From positions 62,001 to 126,000 of the forward strand of contig NZ_STGA01000021.1 in NCBI RefSeq assembly GCF_005222835.1: a stretch of 64,000 nucleotides of DNA, in the 5' to 3' direction. Position 1 is the first letter of the stretch, and the number at the start of each line of letters is the position of its first letter. The position numbers and the translations under genes are program-made. Shown piece after piece: positions 42,378-52,197 of this stretch. The stretch comes from Rhizobium sp. FKY42. GTDB lineage: Bacteria > Pseudomonadota > Alphaproteobacteria > Rhizobiales > Rhizobiaceae. The notes below the pieces were generated by a model. The model was not told the origin of the DNA and searched no databases. It saw nothing but the letters and a program-made list of their open reading frames with translations.

Positions 42378-44483
42378 TCACCCCGCCCTGAGATAACGGA
42401 TCCCCTCGTCGCGGCGGTGCAGATAGAGCAGAACGCGAAGCGCTTGCCCGCGCTCACTCATCAGTTCCGGATCTCGTTCCAGGATATAGGTCGCATCCTT
42501 GCGCGCAATTTCTAGCAGATCGCCATGAGCTTCTAGGCTTGCAATGCGAAAGCCGGGTGTGCCGGATTGACGGGTTCCCAGCAATTCACCTTCGCCACGA
42601 AGCTTGAGATCTTCTTCCGCGATCAGGAAGCCGTCTTCGCTGTCGCGTAAGATGGAAAGTCGGGCGCGACCAGTTTCGCTCAGCGGTCCCTTATAGAGTA
42701 AAATGCAGGTTGAAGCCTCGTCTCCGCGACCAACACGCCCGCGCAACTGATGCAATTGAGCAAGGCCGAAACGTTCAGCATGCTCGATGACCATGATCGT
42801 TGCATCGGGAACGTCGACGCCGACTTCCACCACGGTCGTCGCGACAAGCATTCGCAGCTCCCCGGCCTTGAAGGCCGCCATCACCGCGTCTTTTTCCGGA
42901 CCGGTCATCCGCCCATGAACAAGACCCACCTTCGAACCCAGCGCCTTTGCGAGAACGGCGTGCCGCTCTTCTGCGGACATCAATTCCGCGACATCCGATT
43001 CTTCAACGAGAGGGCAAATCCAGTAGGCTTTCTTGCCGTCGGCAATGGCTGCGCGCAGACGTGCCACAATCTCGTCCGTCCGCTCCGTTGGCACTGTTAC
43101 GGTCTGGATTGGCTTACGGCCCGCTGGCTTCTCCGTCAGCTTGGAGACGTCCATATCGCCGAAGGCTGCGAGTACCAGCGTGCGCGGGATTGGTGTTGCC
43201 GTCATGACGAGAAGATGCGGGTTCGCGCCTTTGGCCGTTAGCCGCAAACGCTGGTGAACACCAAAGCGGTGCTGTTCATCCACTACAGCCAGCATGAGGT
43301 CGTGGTAGACAATGGCGTCCTGAAACAGGGCATGGGTGCCGATGATGATCTGCGCCTCACCGGAGGCGATCCGGCCCAGAACCTCTTCGCGTTCCTTGCC
43401 TTTAACACGCCCTGTCAGAACCTCTACCTTCAGTCCGACTGCCGCACCGAAGCGGGAAATTGTGGCATGATGCTGTCGGGCAAGAATTTCGGTCGGCGCC
43501 ATCAGGACAGCCTGTCCGCCAGCTTCCACCACATCCGCCATGGCCATGAGCGCCACCAGCGTCTTGCCCGCGCCGACATCGCCTTGCACCAGTCGCAACA
43601 TGCGCTCCGGCTTTTCCATGTCCTGTAGAATTTCGGAAATTGCCGTCTGCTGGCTGTTTGTCAGCGAAAAGGGCAGGGTCGTGCGAATGGCTTCCCGTAA
43701 GCTGCCCTGCACCTTGATCGGTCTGCCCGCCGCCTTGCGCATGCGCTGGCGCACAAGTGCCAGCGACACTTGCCCCGCCAGGAACTCGTCATATGCCAGA
43801 CGGCGTCTTGCCGGTGTCTGCGGATCGAGGTCGGCCGCATCCCGAGGATCGTGCAGGCGGCGGAACGCATCCGCTGTCGAGGGCAGGTCCTGTTTCTGCT
43901 GAAGCGGAATATCCATCCATTCCGGCAGGTTGGGCAGACGCGCAAGCGACCCTTCGACGGCGCGGCGAATGACCTTTGGCACGAGGCCGGCCGTCATCGG
44001 ATAGACCGGTTCCACTAGAGGCATATCGGCCGCCTCGGAGGTCTTCACCATCAGGTCAGGATGCACCATGGAGGCGCGGCCGTTAAACCAGTCAACTTTG
44101 CCGCTAACGAGGATCTCTTCATCTATGGGAAGAGCTTTCTCGAGCCAGTTTCCTTTTACCTTGAAAAAGGTTAGCGCAAGTTCACCGGTCTCATCGCGCA
44201 GGAAAACGCGATAGGGCATGTTGCTCTTGCCCGGCGGTGGCGGCTGATGTCGATCGACATGGCCCTGCACGGTCACGATCACACCCTCCGGCGCCAACGC
44301 AATACCTGGACGATTTCTACGATCAATCAACGAAGAGGGGGCGTGGAAGAGGATATCCACCACGCGGCAATCATCGGCATCCTCGCGATTGGTAACGCGG
44401 GCGAGTAGTTCTGCCAGTTTTGGGCCAATGCCGGGCAGGCTTGAGACGGACGCAAAGAGCGGATCGAGAAGGGCTGGACGCAT
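42378..44483 (-). CDS. recG: ATP-dependent DNA helicase RecG
   Basis: RecG remodels branched DNA such as stalled forks and Holliday junctions. The 701-residue protein has an N-terminal wedge/OB domain (about 1-230) and two helicase domains. Walker A is GDVGAGKT, the DExH box is VVDEQHRFG, motif III ATPIPRT, and motif VI QLRGRVGRG. The start MRPALLDPLFASVSSLPGIGPKL at 44483 is the family N-terminus; the reading frame remains open upstream but without conserved sequence. It diverges from sdhE-mfd, whose start is 93 bp away, so the promoters share that gap. Confidence 0.97.
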   Translation of the reverse strand: MRPALLDPLFASVSSLPGIGPKLAELLARVTNREDADDCRVVDILFHAPSSLIDRRNRPGIALAPEGVIVTVQGHVDRHQPPPPGKSNMPYRVFLRDETGELALTFFKVKGNWLEKALPIDEEILVSGKVDWFNGRASMVHPDLMVKTSEAADMPLVEPVYPMTAGLVPKVIRRAVEGSLARLPNLPEWMDIPLQQKQDLPSTADAFRRLHDPRDAADLDPQTPARRRLAYDEFLAGQVSLALVRQRMRKAAGRPIKVQGSLREAIRTTLPFSLTNSQQTAISEILQDMEKPERMLRLVQGDVGAGKTLVALMAMADVVEAGGQAVLMAPTEILARQHHATISRFGAAVGLKVEVLTGRVKGKEREEVLGRIASGEAQIIIGTHALFQDAIVYHDLMLAVVDEQHRFGVHQRLRLTAKGANPHLLVMTATPIPRTLVLAAFGDMDVSKLTEKPAGRKPIQTVTVPTERTDEIVARLRAAIADGKKAYWICPLVEESDVAELMSAEERHAVLAKALGSKVGLVHGRMTGPEKDAVMAAFKAGELRMLVATTVVEVGVDVPDATIMVIEHAERFGLAQLHQLRGRVGRGDEASTCILLYKGPLSETGRARLSILRDSEDGFLIAEEDLKLRGEGELLGTRQSGTPGFRIASLEAHGDLLEIARKDATYILERDPELMSERGQALRVLLYLHRRDEGIRYLRAG

Positions 44484-44576
44484 GGCCGGGAAAATGCGCT
44501 GGAAAATGCTTGTTTGGCAAGGCTGACAAGCAGAAGTTTTCGGCCTATATGACGCGTACAAACAGGGTACACGCTC

Positions 44577-44906
44577 ATGACAGGACTGTCGCGCAGCAGC
44601 GCCGATCTCGATCCCCGCCGTCGTCGCATTCTTTACCGGTGCTGGCACCGCGGGATTCGCGAAATGGATCTCGTGTTCGGACAATTTGCCGAAAACGAAA
44701 TTGCCTCTCTTTCGGATGAGGAACTCGATGAATTCGAGAAGATCATGGCCGAAGAGGATCAGGATTTGAACCGTTGGATTACCGGTGCCGATCCGGTGCC
44801 ATCGCATCTGCAAACGCCGATGTTCGAGCGCCTTTGCAAATACCGGCCTGATTTCGATATCGTGACGATCGCCTCCCTCGCTGAGAAGCACGGTCCGCGT
44901 TCATGA
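44577..44906 (+). CDS. sdhE: Succinate dehydrogenase assembly factor SdhE (FAD assembly factor)
   Basis: SdhE helps attach FAD covalently to the flavoprotein subunit of succinate dehydrogenase. The 109-residue protein carries the family RGxxE motif in HRGIREMDLVFGQF (residues about 25-38) and the C-terminal helical pattern EEDQDLNRWITGADPVP. It is somewhat longer than the E. coli protein because of about 15 extra N-terminal and C-terminal residues. The ATG at 44577 has a weak ribosome-binding site. The stop overlaps the start of mfd by 4 bp (ATGA). Confidence 0.93.
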   Translation: MTGLSRSSADLDPRRRRILYRCWHRGIREMDLVFGQFAENEIASLSDEELDEFEKIMAEEDQDLNRWITGADPVPSHLQTPMFERLCKYRPDFDIVTIASLAEKHGPRS

Positions 44907-47900
44907 TTTCTGGCTTTGATGCGAAGAAACTGGTCGCTTCGGCGACAGGGTTCACTGTTGCCAATGTTCAGGCGGGCATGGAACCCTTCCTGCTGGCTGA
45001 TATGGCGAGGGCAGGGCAGCCAGTTGCCTATGTCATGTCTGACGGCCACCGGATGGCGGACCTCGAGCAGATGCTCGGCTTTGTTGCGCCAGACATTCCG
45101 GTGCTGACGCTACCCGCCTGGGATTGCTTGCCCTATGACCGAGTTTCGCCGAGCGCTGATACGTCGGCACGACGTCTCGCCGCTCTCTCTGGCCTGATTG
45201 CCCACGCGCGCAAACCGCATCCCGCAATCGTGTTGGTAACCGTCAACGCGATGATGCAGAAGATCGCGCCTGCCGATGTGATTGAAAGCCTCGCCTTCTC
45301 CGCCAAGCCCGGCAATACGATCCGCATGGATGATATCGCGGCGCGGTTGGAGCGAAACGGTTTCGACCGTGTTCCAACTGTTCGCGAAGTCGGCGAATTT
45401 GCCGTACGCGGCGGTATCCTCGATGTCTTCGTCCCCGGAAGCGAGGAGCCGGTTCGACTCGATTTCTTTGGCGATACGCTGGAAACCATCCGCACCTTCG
45501 ATCCAGCCAGCCAGCGCACGACAGGTCAGGCACGAGCGCTCGATCTGAACCCCATGAGCGAGGTGACGCTGACGCCGGAAACCATCAGCCGTTTCCGCAA
45601 GTCGTATCTCTCTACATTCGGCGCGGCAACGCGTGACGATGCGCTTTATCAGGCGGTGTCCGAAGGCCGGCGCTATGCAGGCATGGAGCACTGGCTACCG
45701 CTGTTTTACGAGAAGCTGGAAACCGCTTTCGATTATCTCTCAGGCTTCCGTATCGTCACCGATCATACGGCGCGTGAGGCGGCACTGGAGCGCTCAAAGC
45801 TCATTCTGGACTACTATGAGGCACGCCAGTCGACCGGCACCGGCGGGAAGGGCGGTGCTGCACAGTCGGCTCCTTACAAACCTCTATCGCCCGGCCAACT
45901 CTATCTGGAGGGCAAAGGCTTCGGCGCGTTACTGGATGCCGTTCACGCCATTCGCCTGACGCCGTTCAATGAGCACGAGGGCGAGAGGCGCAAGATCGTG
46001 ACGGTCGATGCGCATGCCGGTCCACGCTGGGCGAAGGCGCAGGCAGAAGCGGAGCAGCAATCCCGTGACGAGCGGACAAACGTTTTCGATCTCGTGGTCA
46101 AGCACATTGCTGATAAGCGGGCGGAAGGATCCAAGGTTCTGATTACCGGCTGGTCTGCCGGTTCGCTTGATCGACTTCTGCAAGTGCTGGACGAGCACGG
46201 GCTCAAGCGGATCAAGCAGATCGAAAAGCTCTCGGACCTACGCAAGCTGGACAAGGGCGAGGCCGCTTCCGCGGTGCTGAGTCTTGAAGCTGGCTTCGAA
46301 ACCGGCGATCTCGTTATCATTGGCGAGCAGGATATTCTCGGCGACCGCATGGTGCGCCGTTCCAAGCGCCGCAAGCGCGGAGCAGATTTCATTTCGGAAG
46401 TGGCGGGCCTCGACGAAGGTTCGCTGGTCGTCCATGCCGAACACGGCATTGGCCGCTTTGTCGGTCTGGTGACGATCGAGGCCGCCGGGGCGCCACGCGC
46501 CTGCCTTGAACTGCATTATGCGGATCAGGCCAAGCTTTTCCTACCCGTTGAAAACATCGACCTGCTGTCGCGTTATGGATCTGACGCTGCGGAAGCCCAG
46601 CTGGACAAGCTGGGTGGTGGTGCCTGGCAGGCTCGCAAGGCCAAGCTCAAGAAGCGGCTGCTGGATATGGCGGACGCGCTTATCAAGCTGGCTGCAACGC
46701 GCATCACGCGCCGTGCCCCGGTATTGGAAACGCCCGAAGGACTATACGACGAATTTGCCGCGCGCTTCCCCTATGATGAGACGGAAGATCAGGCGAACGC
46801 CATCGATTCTGTGCGCGAGGATCTGGCCGCCGGTCGCCCGATGGATCGCCTCGTTTGCGGTGACGTGGGCTTTGGCAAAACGGAAGTTGCGCTTCGTGCA
46901 GCCTTCTTCGCAGCAATGAATGGCGCGCAGGTGGCGGTCGTCGTGCCGACGACCTTGCTCGCCCGTCAGCATTATAAAACCTTCCGTGAGCGCTTCCGTG
47001 GGCTGCCGATCCGGGTGGAGCAGGCATCGCGGCTCGTGACGACCAAGGAGCTTAACCAGACCAAGAAGGATCTGGCCGAAGGTAAGGTGGATATCGTCGT
47101 CGGCACGCATGCGCTTCTCGGCACCGGCATAAAGTTCGCCAATCTCGGCCTGCTCATCATTGATGAAGAGCAGCATTTCGGCGTGAAGCACAAAGAAAAG
47201 CTGAAAGAGCTGAAGAGCGACGTCCACGTTCTGACGCTGTCTGCGACGCCAATCCCGCGCACATTGCAGCTGGCCATGACCGGCGTTAGAGAACTTTCGT
47301 TGATCACGACCCCGCCGGTAGACCGCATGGCGGTGCGTACCTTCATCTCGCCCTTCGATCCGCTGGTCATCCGCGAAACCTTGATGCGCGAGCACTATCG
47401 CGGCGGCCAGAGCTTCTATGTCTGCCCGCGTCTGGCAGACCTGCCGGATATTCAAGCCTTCCTGCAATCGGATGTGCCGGAACTGAAGGTGGCCGTGGCG
47501 CATGGCCAGATGCCAGCAGGCGAGCTGGAAGACATCATGAATGCCTTCTACGATGGCAAATATGATGTCCTGCTGTCCACGACCATCGTTGAGTCCGGCC
47601 TTGATGTTCCGACTGCCAACACGCTGATCGTTCACCGCGCCGATATGTTCGGTCTGGCGCAGCTCTATCAGCTGCGTGGTCGCGTTGGCCGTTCCAAGGT
47701 GCGCGCCTTCGCGCTGTTTACGCTGCCGGTTAACAAGCAGCTGACCACGATGGCAGAGCGTCGCCTGAAGGTTCTTCAGTCGCTCGATACGTTGGGCGCA
47801 GGCTTCCAGCTTGCCAGCCACGACCTCGATATTCGCGGCGCAGGAAACCTGTTGGGTGAGGAGCAATCCGGCCACATCAAGGAAGTCGGCTTCGAGCTTT

Positions 47901-48418
47901 ATCAGCAGATGTTGGAGGAAGCGGTAGCCGAGGTGAAGGGCGAGGACGAGATTCTGGATACAGGCTGGTCGCCACAGATCTCTGTCGGCATCACGGTCAT
48001 GATCCCGGAAAACTACGTTCCCGACCTGCACCTGCGTATGGGCCTCTACCGCCGCCTGGGCGAACTCAGCGAGTTGAAGGAGATCGATGGTTTCGGCGCC
48101 GAGATGGTGGATCGCTTTGGTCCGATGCCAGTCGAAGTGCAGAACCTTTTGAAGGTTGTCTTCATCAAGTCTCTCTGCCGCACGGCCAATGTGGAAAAAC
48201 TGGAGGCCGGTCCGAAGGGTGTCGTCCTGCAGTTCCGCGACAAGCAGTTCCCCAACCCGGCGGGGCTCGTGGGTTATATTGCAAAACAGGGCAGCATGGC
48301 AAAGATCAGGCCAGACCACAGCGTGTTCCTTAACCGTGATCTGCCAACGCCGGAAAAGCGTCTCAGCACGGCTGCGCAGATCATGGTGCAACTCGCGGAT
48401 CTGGCAAAGCATGCCTGA
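44903..48418 (+). CDS. mfd: Transcription-repair coupling factor
   Basis: Mfd removes RNA polymerase stalled at DNA lesions and recruits UvrA. The 1171-residue protein has the N-terminal UvrB-homology region (TLPAWDCLPYDRVSPS, EVGEFAVRGGILDVF), the RNA-polymerase-interacting CarD-like domain (FISEVAGLDEGSLVVHAEHGIG with a Tudor-like fold), the RecG-like helicase domains with Walker A GDVGFGKT and DEEQHFG, and the C-terminal TRCF domain (about 1000-1150). It overlaps sdhE by 4 bp and is likely co-translated. uvrA lies 10 kb downstream in this window. Confidence 0.98.
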   Translation: MISGFDAKKLVASATGFTVANVQAGMEPFLLADMARAGQPVAYVMSDGHRMADLEQMLGFVAPDIPVLTLPAWDCLPYDRVSPSADTSARRLAALSGLIAHARKPHPAIVLVTVNAMMQKIAPADVIESLAFSAKPGNTIRMDDIAARLERNGFDRVPTVREVGEFAVRGGILDVFVPGSEEPVRLDFFGDTLETIRTFDPASQRTTGQARALDLNPMSEVTLTPETISRFRKSYLSTFGAATRDDALYQAVSEGRRYAGMEHWLPLFYEKLETAFDYLSGFRIVTDHTAREAALERSKLILDYYEARQSTGTGGKGGAAQSAPYKPLSPGQLYLEGKGFGALLDAVHAIRLTPFNEHEGERRKIVTVDAHAGPRWAKAQAEAEQQSRDERTNVFDLVVKHIADKRAEGSKVLITGWSAGSLDRLLQVLDEHGLKRIKQIEKLSDLRKLDKGEAASAVLSLEAGFETGDLVIIGEQDILGDRMVRRSKRRKRGADFISEVAGLDEGSLVVHAEHGIGRFVGLVTIEAAGAPRACLELHYADQAKLFLPVENIDLLSRYGSDAAEAQLDKLGGGAWQARKAKLKKRLLDMADALIKLAATRITRRAPVLETPEGLYDEFAARFPYDETEDQANAIDSVREDLAAGRPMDRLVCGDVGFGKTEVALRAAFFAAMNGAQVAVVVPTTLLARQHYKTFRERFRGLPIRVEQASRLVTTKELNQTKKDLAEGKVDIVVGTHALLGTGIKFANLGLLIIDEEQHFGVKHKEKLKELKSDVHVLTLSATPIPRTLQLAMTGVRELSLITTPPVDRMAVRTFISPFDPLVIRETLMREHYRGGQSFYVCPRLADLPDIQAFLQSDVPELKVAVAHGQMPAGELEDIMNAFYDGKYDVLLSTTIVESGLDVPTANTLIVHRADMFGLAQLYQLRGRVGRSKVRAFALFTLPVNKQLTTMAERRLKVLQSLDTLGAGFQLASHDLDIRGAGNLLGEEQSGHIKEVGFELYQQMLEEAVAEVKGEDEILDTGWSPQISVGITVMIPENYVPDLHLRMGLYRRLGELSELKEIDGFGAEMVDRFGPMPVEVQNLLKVVFIKSLCRTANVEKLEAGPKGVVLQFRDKQFPNPAGLVGYIAKQGSMAKIRPDHSVFLNRDLPTPEKRLSTAAQIMVQLADLAKHA

Positions 48419-48428
48419 TTGGGGGAGG

Positions 48429-49364
48429 TCAGGCCGGGTTGTCCGGCTTGACCGCCAGAGCCGCTTCACTCTGTCCGGCGACCGGCGGTGGGAGACTGGT
48501 GCCTCGCTTGCGTTCGCGAATGAGCGTCAGAAGCCCGGAACCGACGATGAGGGCGATGCCGACCGCCATCCAGCCATCGACTGAGTCGCCAAAAACCAGA
48601 TAGCCGAGCAGGATGGCCCACAGCATCTGGCTGTACTGGATGGGCGTCACGATGGCAGCGGGCGCATAATAGGAAGCGATCATCAGAAGCACAGTGCCCA
48701 CAGCTGCCAAAAGACCAAAAACCGTCAACAGGAAGAGGTCCCACGCTGTCGGCATCATCAGGGTAGGCACCATCAGCACGGCGCAGATGATCAGGCTCCC
48801 AAGGATTCCGGCGCCATACATCGAGATATTCTTCTCGCTCGGACCCAGCTTGCGGTAGATGATGACCGAGACGGCGCCGGTGAAGCCTGAAGCGAGTGCC
48901 GTCAGGTGACCAAAAGACAGTTCTCGAAATCCGGGTCGCAAGACGACAAGCACGCCGACAAAGCCGATAATGACAGCTGCCCATCGCTTTGCTCCCACCC
49001 GCTCCTTCAGGAAAATGACCGACATGATTGTCGCGAACGACGGCAGGAGGAAGATGAGGCAGAACGCTTCCGCCATCGACAGTTCAGTAAAGGCGACGAT
49101 GCTTCCCACTGTGCCAATGGTCGCGCAAACGAAACGCAGAAGCCAGAGCGGGCGGTTTGTCGTGCGCACCATGTCGCTCCAGCGATCACCCTTCTTCAGC
49201 AGGAACGGGACCGCCGCAAAACCAACCACCGTTCCAATGAAGCCTGCCTGAAAGGCCGGAACGCGTCCTTCGACGAGTTTCACCGCGGCATCGCTGAAGG
49301 AGTAGGCTGCAAAGCAGAGAAAGGCGATGAGAATGCCTTTGAGGGTTGTATCTTGACTGGACAA
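48429..49364 (-). CDS. EamA/DMT-family transporter
   Basis: A 311-residue inner-membrane protein with ten predicted helices in two EamA repeats (about 5-145 and 155-290). The C-terminal 25 residues are polar (RERKRGTSLPPPVAGQ). Members export amino acids, nucleotides or other small metabolites, and the substrate is not apparent. It converges on mfd with 10 bp between stops. Its start is 56 bp downstream of the FrnE-like gene, so it may be the last gene of the yejA-frnE cluster. Confidence 0.85.
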   Translation of the reverse strand: MSSQDTTLKGILIAFLCFAAYSFSDAAVKLVEGRVPAFQAGFIGTVVGFAAVPFLLKKGDRWSDMVRTTNRPLWLLRFVCATIGTVGSIVAFTELSMAEAFCLIFLLPSFATIMSVIFLKERVGAKRWAAVIIGFVGVLVVLRPGFRELSFGHLTALASGFTGAVSVIIYRKLGPSEKNISMYGAGILGSLIICAVLMVPTLMMPTAWDLFLLTVFGLLAAVGTVLLMIASYYAPAAIVTPIQYSQMLWAILLGYLVFGDSVDGWMAVGIALIVGSGLLTLIRERKRGTSLPPPVAGQSEAALAVKPDNPA

Positions 49365-49419
49365 GGGAGCGATTCCGGCAGGTGTTGTCCTGTCGGATTA
49401 GGCTTCTCTTACAAAGGCG

Positions 49420-50100
49420 TCAATTCAAGTTCGCGCGGGCTTCTGCTTTTGCTTTCGCAATGTCCACGAATGCGTTCGCCAGAACATCCGGCGTTTGAGC
49501 CCCACTCACCGCGTATTGTTGCTCGATGATGAAGAAGGGAACTCCGTTGACGCCCATCTTCTGCGCGGCTTCAATCTCGCCCAGAACAGTGTCTTTGTCG
49601 GCATCCGAATTCAGCAATGCTGCAATTACATCCTGCTGAAGCCCGGCCTGAACCGCGATATCGAGCAGAACCTTGGTATCGCCTATATTGCGGCCTTCCT
49701 CGAAGTTTGCCTTGAACAAGGCCGTCACGATACGGTCCTGAACATCGCGACCGTCCATTGAAGCCCAATGGATAAGGCGATGCGCATCAAGCGTGTTAGG
49801 GCCGACTTTGATCGCTTCGAAATTGAAGTTGATTCCAACGTCACGGCCGAGTTCCGTCAGCATATCGTGAGCGCGCTTGACGGCTTCTGCACCGCCCAGC
49901 TTTTTCTCAAGCGCTGCCTTCTGGTCAACGCCCTCGGCGGGGTAATCAGGATTCAGGCGGTAGGGCCGCCAATTGATGTCGATCTGCACCTGATCTTGCA
50001 CTTCGGCAATCGCGAGTTCGAGGCGCGCCTTGCCGAGATAGCACCATGGGCAAACCACGTCGGATACAAGGTCAATGGTCAGCTGTTCCATGAGGGCCAT
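49420..50100 (-). CDS. DsbA-family oxidoreductase, FrnE type
   Basis: A 226-residue thioredoxin-fold protein with the active-site CPWC motif at residues 17-20 (SDVVCPWCYLGKARLE), the helical insert typical of DsbA-like proteins, and the cis-proline strand NGVPFFIIEQ near residue 185. There is no signal peptide, so it works in the cytoplasm, which is characteristic of the FrnE branch as opposed to periplasmic DsbA. ATGs at 50100 and 50091 are both possible; neither has a strong ribosome-binding site. It follows the YejA-like gene by 23 bp. Confidence 0.85.
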   Translation of the reverse strand: MALMEQLTIDLVSDVVCPWCYLGKARLELAIAEVQDQVQIDINWRPYRLNPDYPAEGVDQKAALEKKLGGAEAVKRAHDMLTELGRDVGINFNFEAIKVGPNTLDAHRLIHWASMDGRDVQDRIVTALFKANFEEGRNIGDTKVLLDIAVQAGLQQDVIAALLNSDADKDTVLGEIEAAQKMGVNGVPFFIIEQQYAVSGAQTPDVLANAFVDIAKAKAEARANLN

Positions 50101-50123
50101 CCGTCAGTTGGTTCGTTTGTTCG

Positions 50124-51935
50124 CTACTTCTGCGCTCGCGCATCCCACCAGGTAGGCAGCTGGTAGCCGTAAAGGGGAAGTTTGTCGCTATGCTCTATGT
50201 GCTTCCAGCGCGCAACCCATTGCTCCGGAATGTGATAGAGCGGAACAAGATAGTTGCCGGCAAGTAGCAAGCGGTCGTAGGCGCGAACTGCCGTCTCGAA
50301 ATCCTCACGCGAGCGGGCGTTCAGCATGGCCTGGATGACGCGGTCGACATCTGGGTCTGCAAGTCCGGCGAAGTTGAAACTGCCTTGGCGGTCCCTGGAA
50401 TCACTCCCCCAACGGCCAATTTGCTCAATGCCGGGCGAAAGCGATGAGGGGTAGGATTTCATGATGATGTCGTAGTCGAAGTTGCCGGAACGGCTCTGGT
50501 ACTGCGCATCATCGACTGTGCGGATCGAAAGATCGACACCGATCATCTTCAGCGTTCGCTGGAACGAGATGGCGACTTTTTCCTGGTCCTGATTTTGAGT
50601 CATGATCTCGAAGGCGATCGGCACGCCGGAATCATTCACCATCTTGCCGCCCTTGATGGAGTAGCCGCCCTTCCTGAGGGTTTCCACCACATCACGCAGC
50701 ACCTTCCGGTCGCCACCGGAGCCATCCGTCGCAGGGAACTCGGTCTTGCCGTCCAGGATGTTCTTCGGGATCCTTTTTACGGCATCGCCAAGCAACGCCA
50801 GTTCTTTCTGATCGGCGGGTTTTCCCAGAGAAGACAGGCTGGAATTCTGCCAGTAGCTCTGCGTACGCGTATAAGCGCCGTCGAACAGGTTGCGATTGGC
50901 CCATTCAAAATCGAATGCCGTCGCCAGAGCCTTGCGAACATGCTCGTTCTGGAAAGCCGGGCGACGAAGATTGAAGACGAACCCGACCATGCCGGAGGGC
51001 ACATTCGGCTTGAACACGTCCTTGATGACATCACCGGTCGCAACTGCCGGAAAGTCGTAAGCGCGCGACCAGTGAGTCGGGTTACCTTCCAGGTAGACGT
51101 CGATTGCGCCCTTCTTGAATGCCTCGAACAGGGTGTTTTCCTGAAGGAAATATTCGACAGACAGCTCGTCGTAATTGTCGAACCCGACCTTCGACGGGAT
51201 GTCCTTGCCCCAGTAATTAGGATCTCTCTCATAAACGATCTTCTGGCCGGGATTGACGGCCTTCACCTTGTAGGGACCGGAACCCGTTGGAATCGTCAAC
51301 GAGGATTGATCGAACGTTGCAGGGTTTATGATGTGCTTCGGCAGGATGGGAGTGCCGGAGGCGAGAATCAGCGGAAACTCCCTGTCCGCCAGCTTATTGA
51401 AGGTGAAGCGCACGCTCCGCTCGCTAACCTTTTCCATTTTCTCGACAGGCTTCAGGCGGGCATTGAAGGGTGTGCGGCCCTTGTCCCGCAGAACCTCCAT
51501 GCTGAAAATGACGTCTTCCGGCGTTACCGGTTGCCCATCGGACCATTTCGCCTTCGGATTCAGATTGAACTGGATATAGGTCCGCGCCTCATCCCATTCG
51601 ACGCTTTCTGCCAGCAGGCCGTAAAGCGTAAAGGGTTCATCGGACGAACGCACCATCAGGCTCTCGTAAACGAGGTTGCCGAATATGTTGTCCCACATTC
51701 CGCGGGCCGTCGTGCGGATGCTCTTCAGATTGAACGGATTGAGACTATCGTACGTGCCGACGACGCCATAGGCGATCTTGCCGCCCTTTTTGACAGATGG
51801 ATTGACGTATGGGAAATTTTTGAAGTCGGCTGGTAGCGCAGGATTTCCGTGCATTGCAATGCCATGAACAGGTTCCGAATGGGCGGCCCCCGCCAAGGCA
51901 AGCAACATAAAAGAAAGCGTGGTCAAACGGCGCAT
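50124..51935 (-). CDS. YejA-like periplasmic oligopeptide-binding protein
   Basis: A 603-residue family 5 binding protein with a signal peptide (MRRLTTLSFMLLALAGAAHS). The mature protein begins EPVHGIAMHGNPALPADFKNFPYVNP, which resembles YejA, the binding subunit of a microcin C/peptide importer. Later blocks include KWSDGQPVTPEDVIFSMEVL, GSGPYKV and SRSGNFDYDIIM. No permease or ATPase gene is adjacent: the next gene is a FrnE-type oxidoreductase. It could serve a transporter encoded elsewhere. In Brucella a yejABEF system is linked to resistance to antimicrobial peptides, so this may be a second binding protein for it. Confidence 0.85.
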   Translation of the reverse strand: MRRLTTLSFMLLALAGAAHSEPVHGIAMHGNPALPADFKNFPYVNPSVKKGGKIAYGVVGTYDSLNPFNLKSIRTTARGMWDNIFGNLVYESLMVRSSDEPFTLYGLLAESVEWDEARTYIQFNLNPKAKWSDGQPVTPEDVIFSMEVLRDKGRTPFNARLKPVEKMEKVSERSVRFTFNKLADREFPLILASGTPILPKHIINPATFDQSSLTIPTGSGPYKVKAVNPGQKIVYERDPNYWGKDIPSKVGFDNYDELSVEYFLQENTLFEAFKKGAIDVYLEGNPTHWSRAYDFPAVATGDVIKDVFKPNVPSGMVGFVFNLRRPAFQNEHVRKALATAFDFEWANRNLFDGAYTRTQSYWQNSSLSSLGKPADQKELALLGDAVKRIPKNILDGKTEFPATDGSGGDRKVLRDVVETLRKGGYSIKGGKMVNDSGVPIAFEIMTQNQDQEKVAISFQRTLKMIGVDLSIRTVDDAQYQSRSGNFDYDIIMKSYPSSLSPGIEQIGRWGSDSRDRQGSFNFAGLADPDVDRVIQAMLNARSREDFETAVRAYDRLLLAGNYLVPLYHIPEQWVARWKHIEHSDKLPLYGYQLPTWWDARAQK

Positions 51936-52099
51936 GGTCTTAACGTCCTGTCAAAGTCGATTCGCACGGAGCCTAGCCTATAGCTCGCAATGACTTCAAT
52001 CGGCGGACCTAAAAGATCAATATGCCGTGTAGTTTCGCAAAACTAATGCTGGATATCCGCCGCCACGCGATGTAACAGGGGTGCAAATCGGGTGGGTCA

Positions 52100-52118
52100 T
52101 TCAAATGCCTCATTTGAA
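52100..52118 (+). promoter_or_regulatory. Palindrome upstream of ialB
   Basis: TTCAAATG (52100-52107), CCT, CATTTGAA (52111-52118) is a perfect 8-bp inverted repeat about 80 bp ahead of the start of the IalB-family gene. It is a candidate operator; the loop of three bases makes a stem-loop possible too. Confidence 0.45.
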
Positions 52119-52197
52119 CGACAGTGGAGCGACACCGCACCCGGCATGAAGCGGCACAGCTGCTTCTCACAACCGCTTTCAGGAGACGGATCTCGGT

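Noticed and set aside
42378..44891. RecG with a 130-residue N-terminal extension
   Set aside because: The extension overlaps the sdhE gene on the other strand and has no family sequence; the conserved N-terminus starts at 44483.
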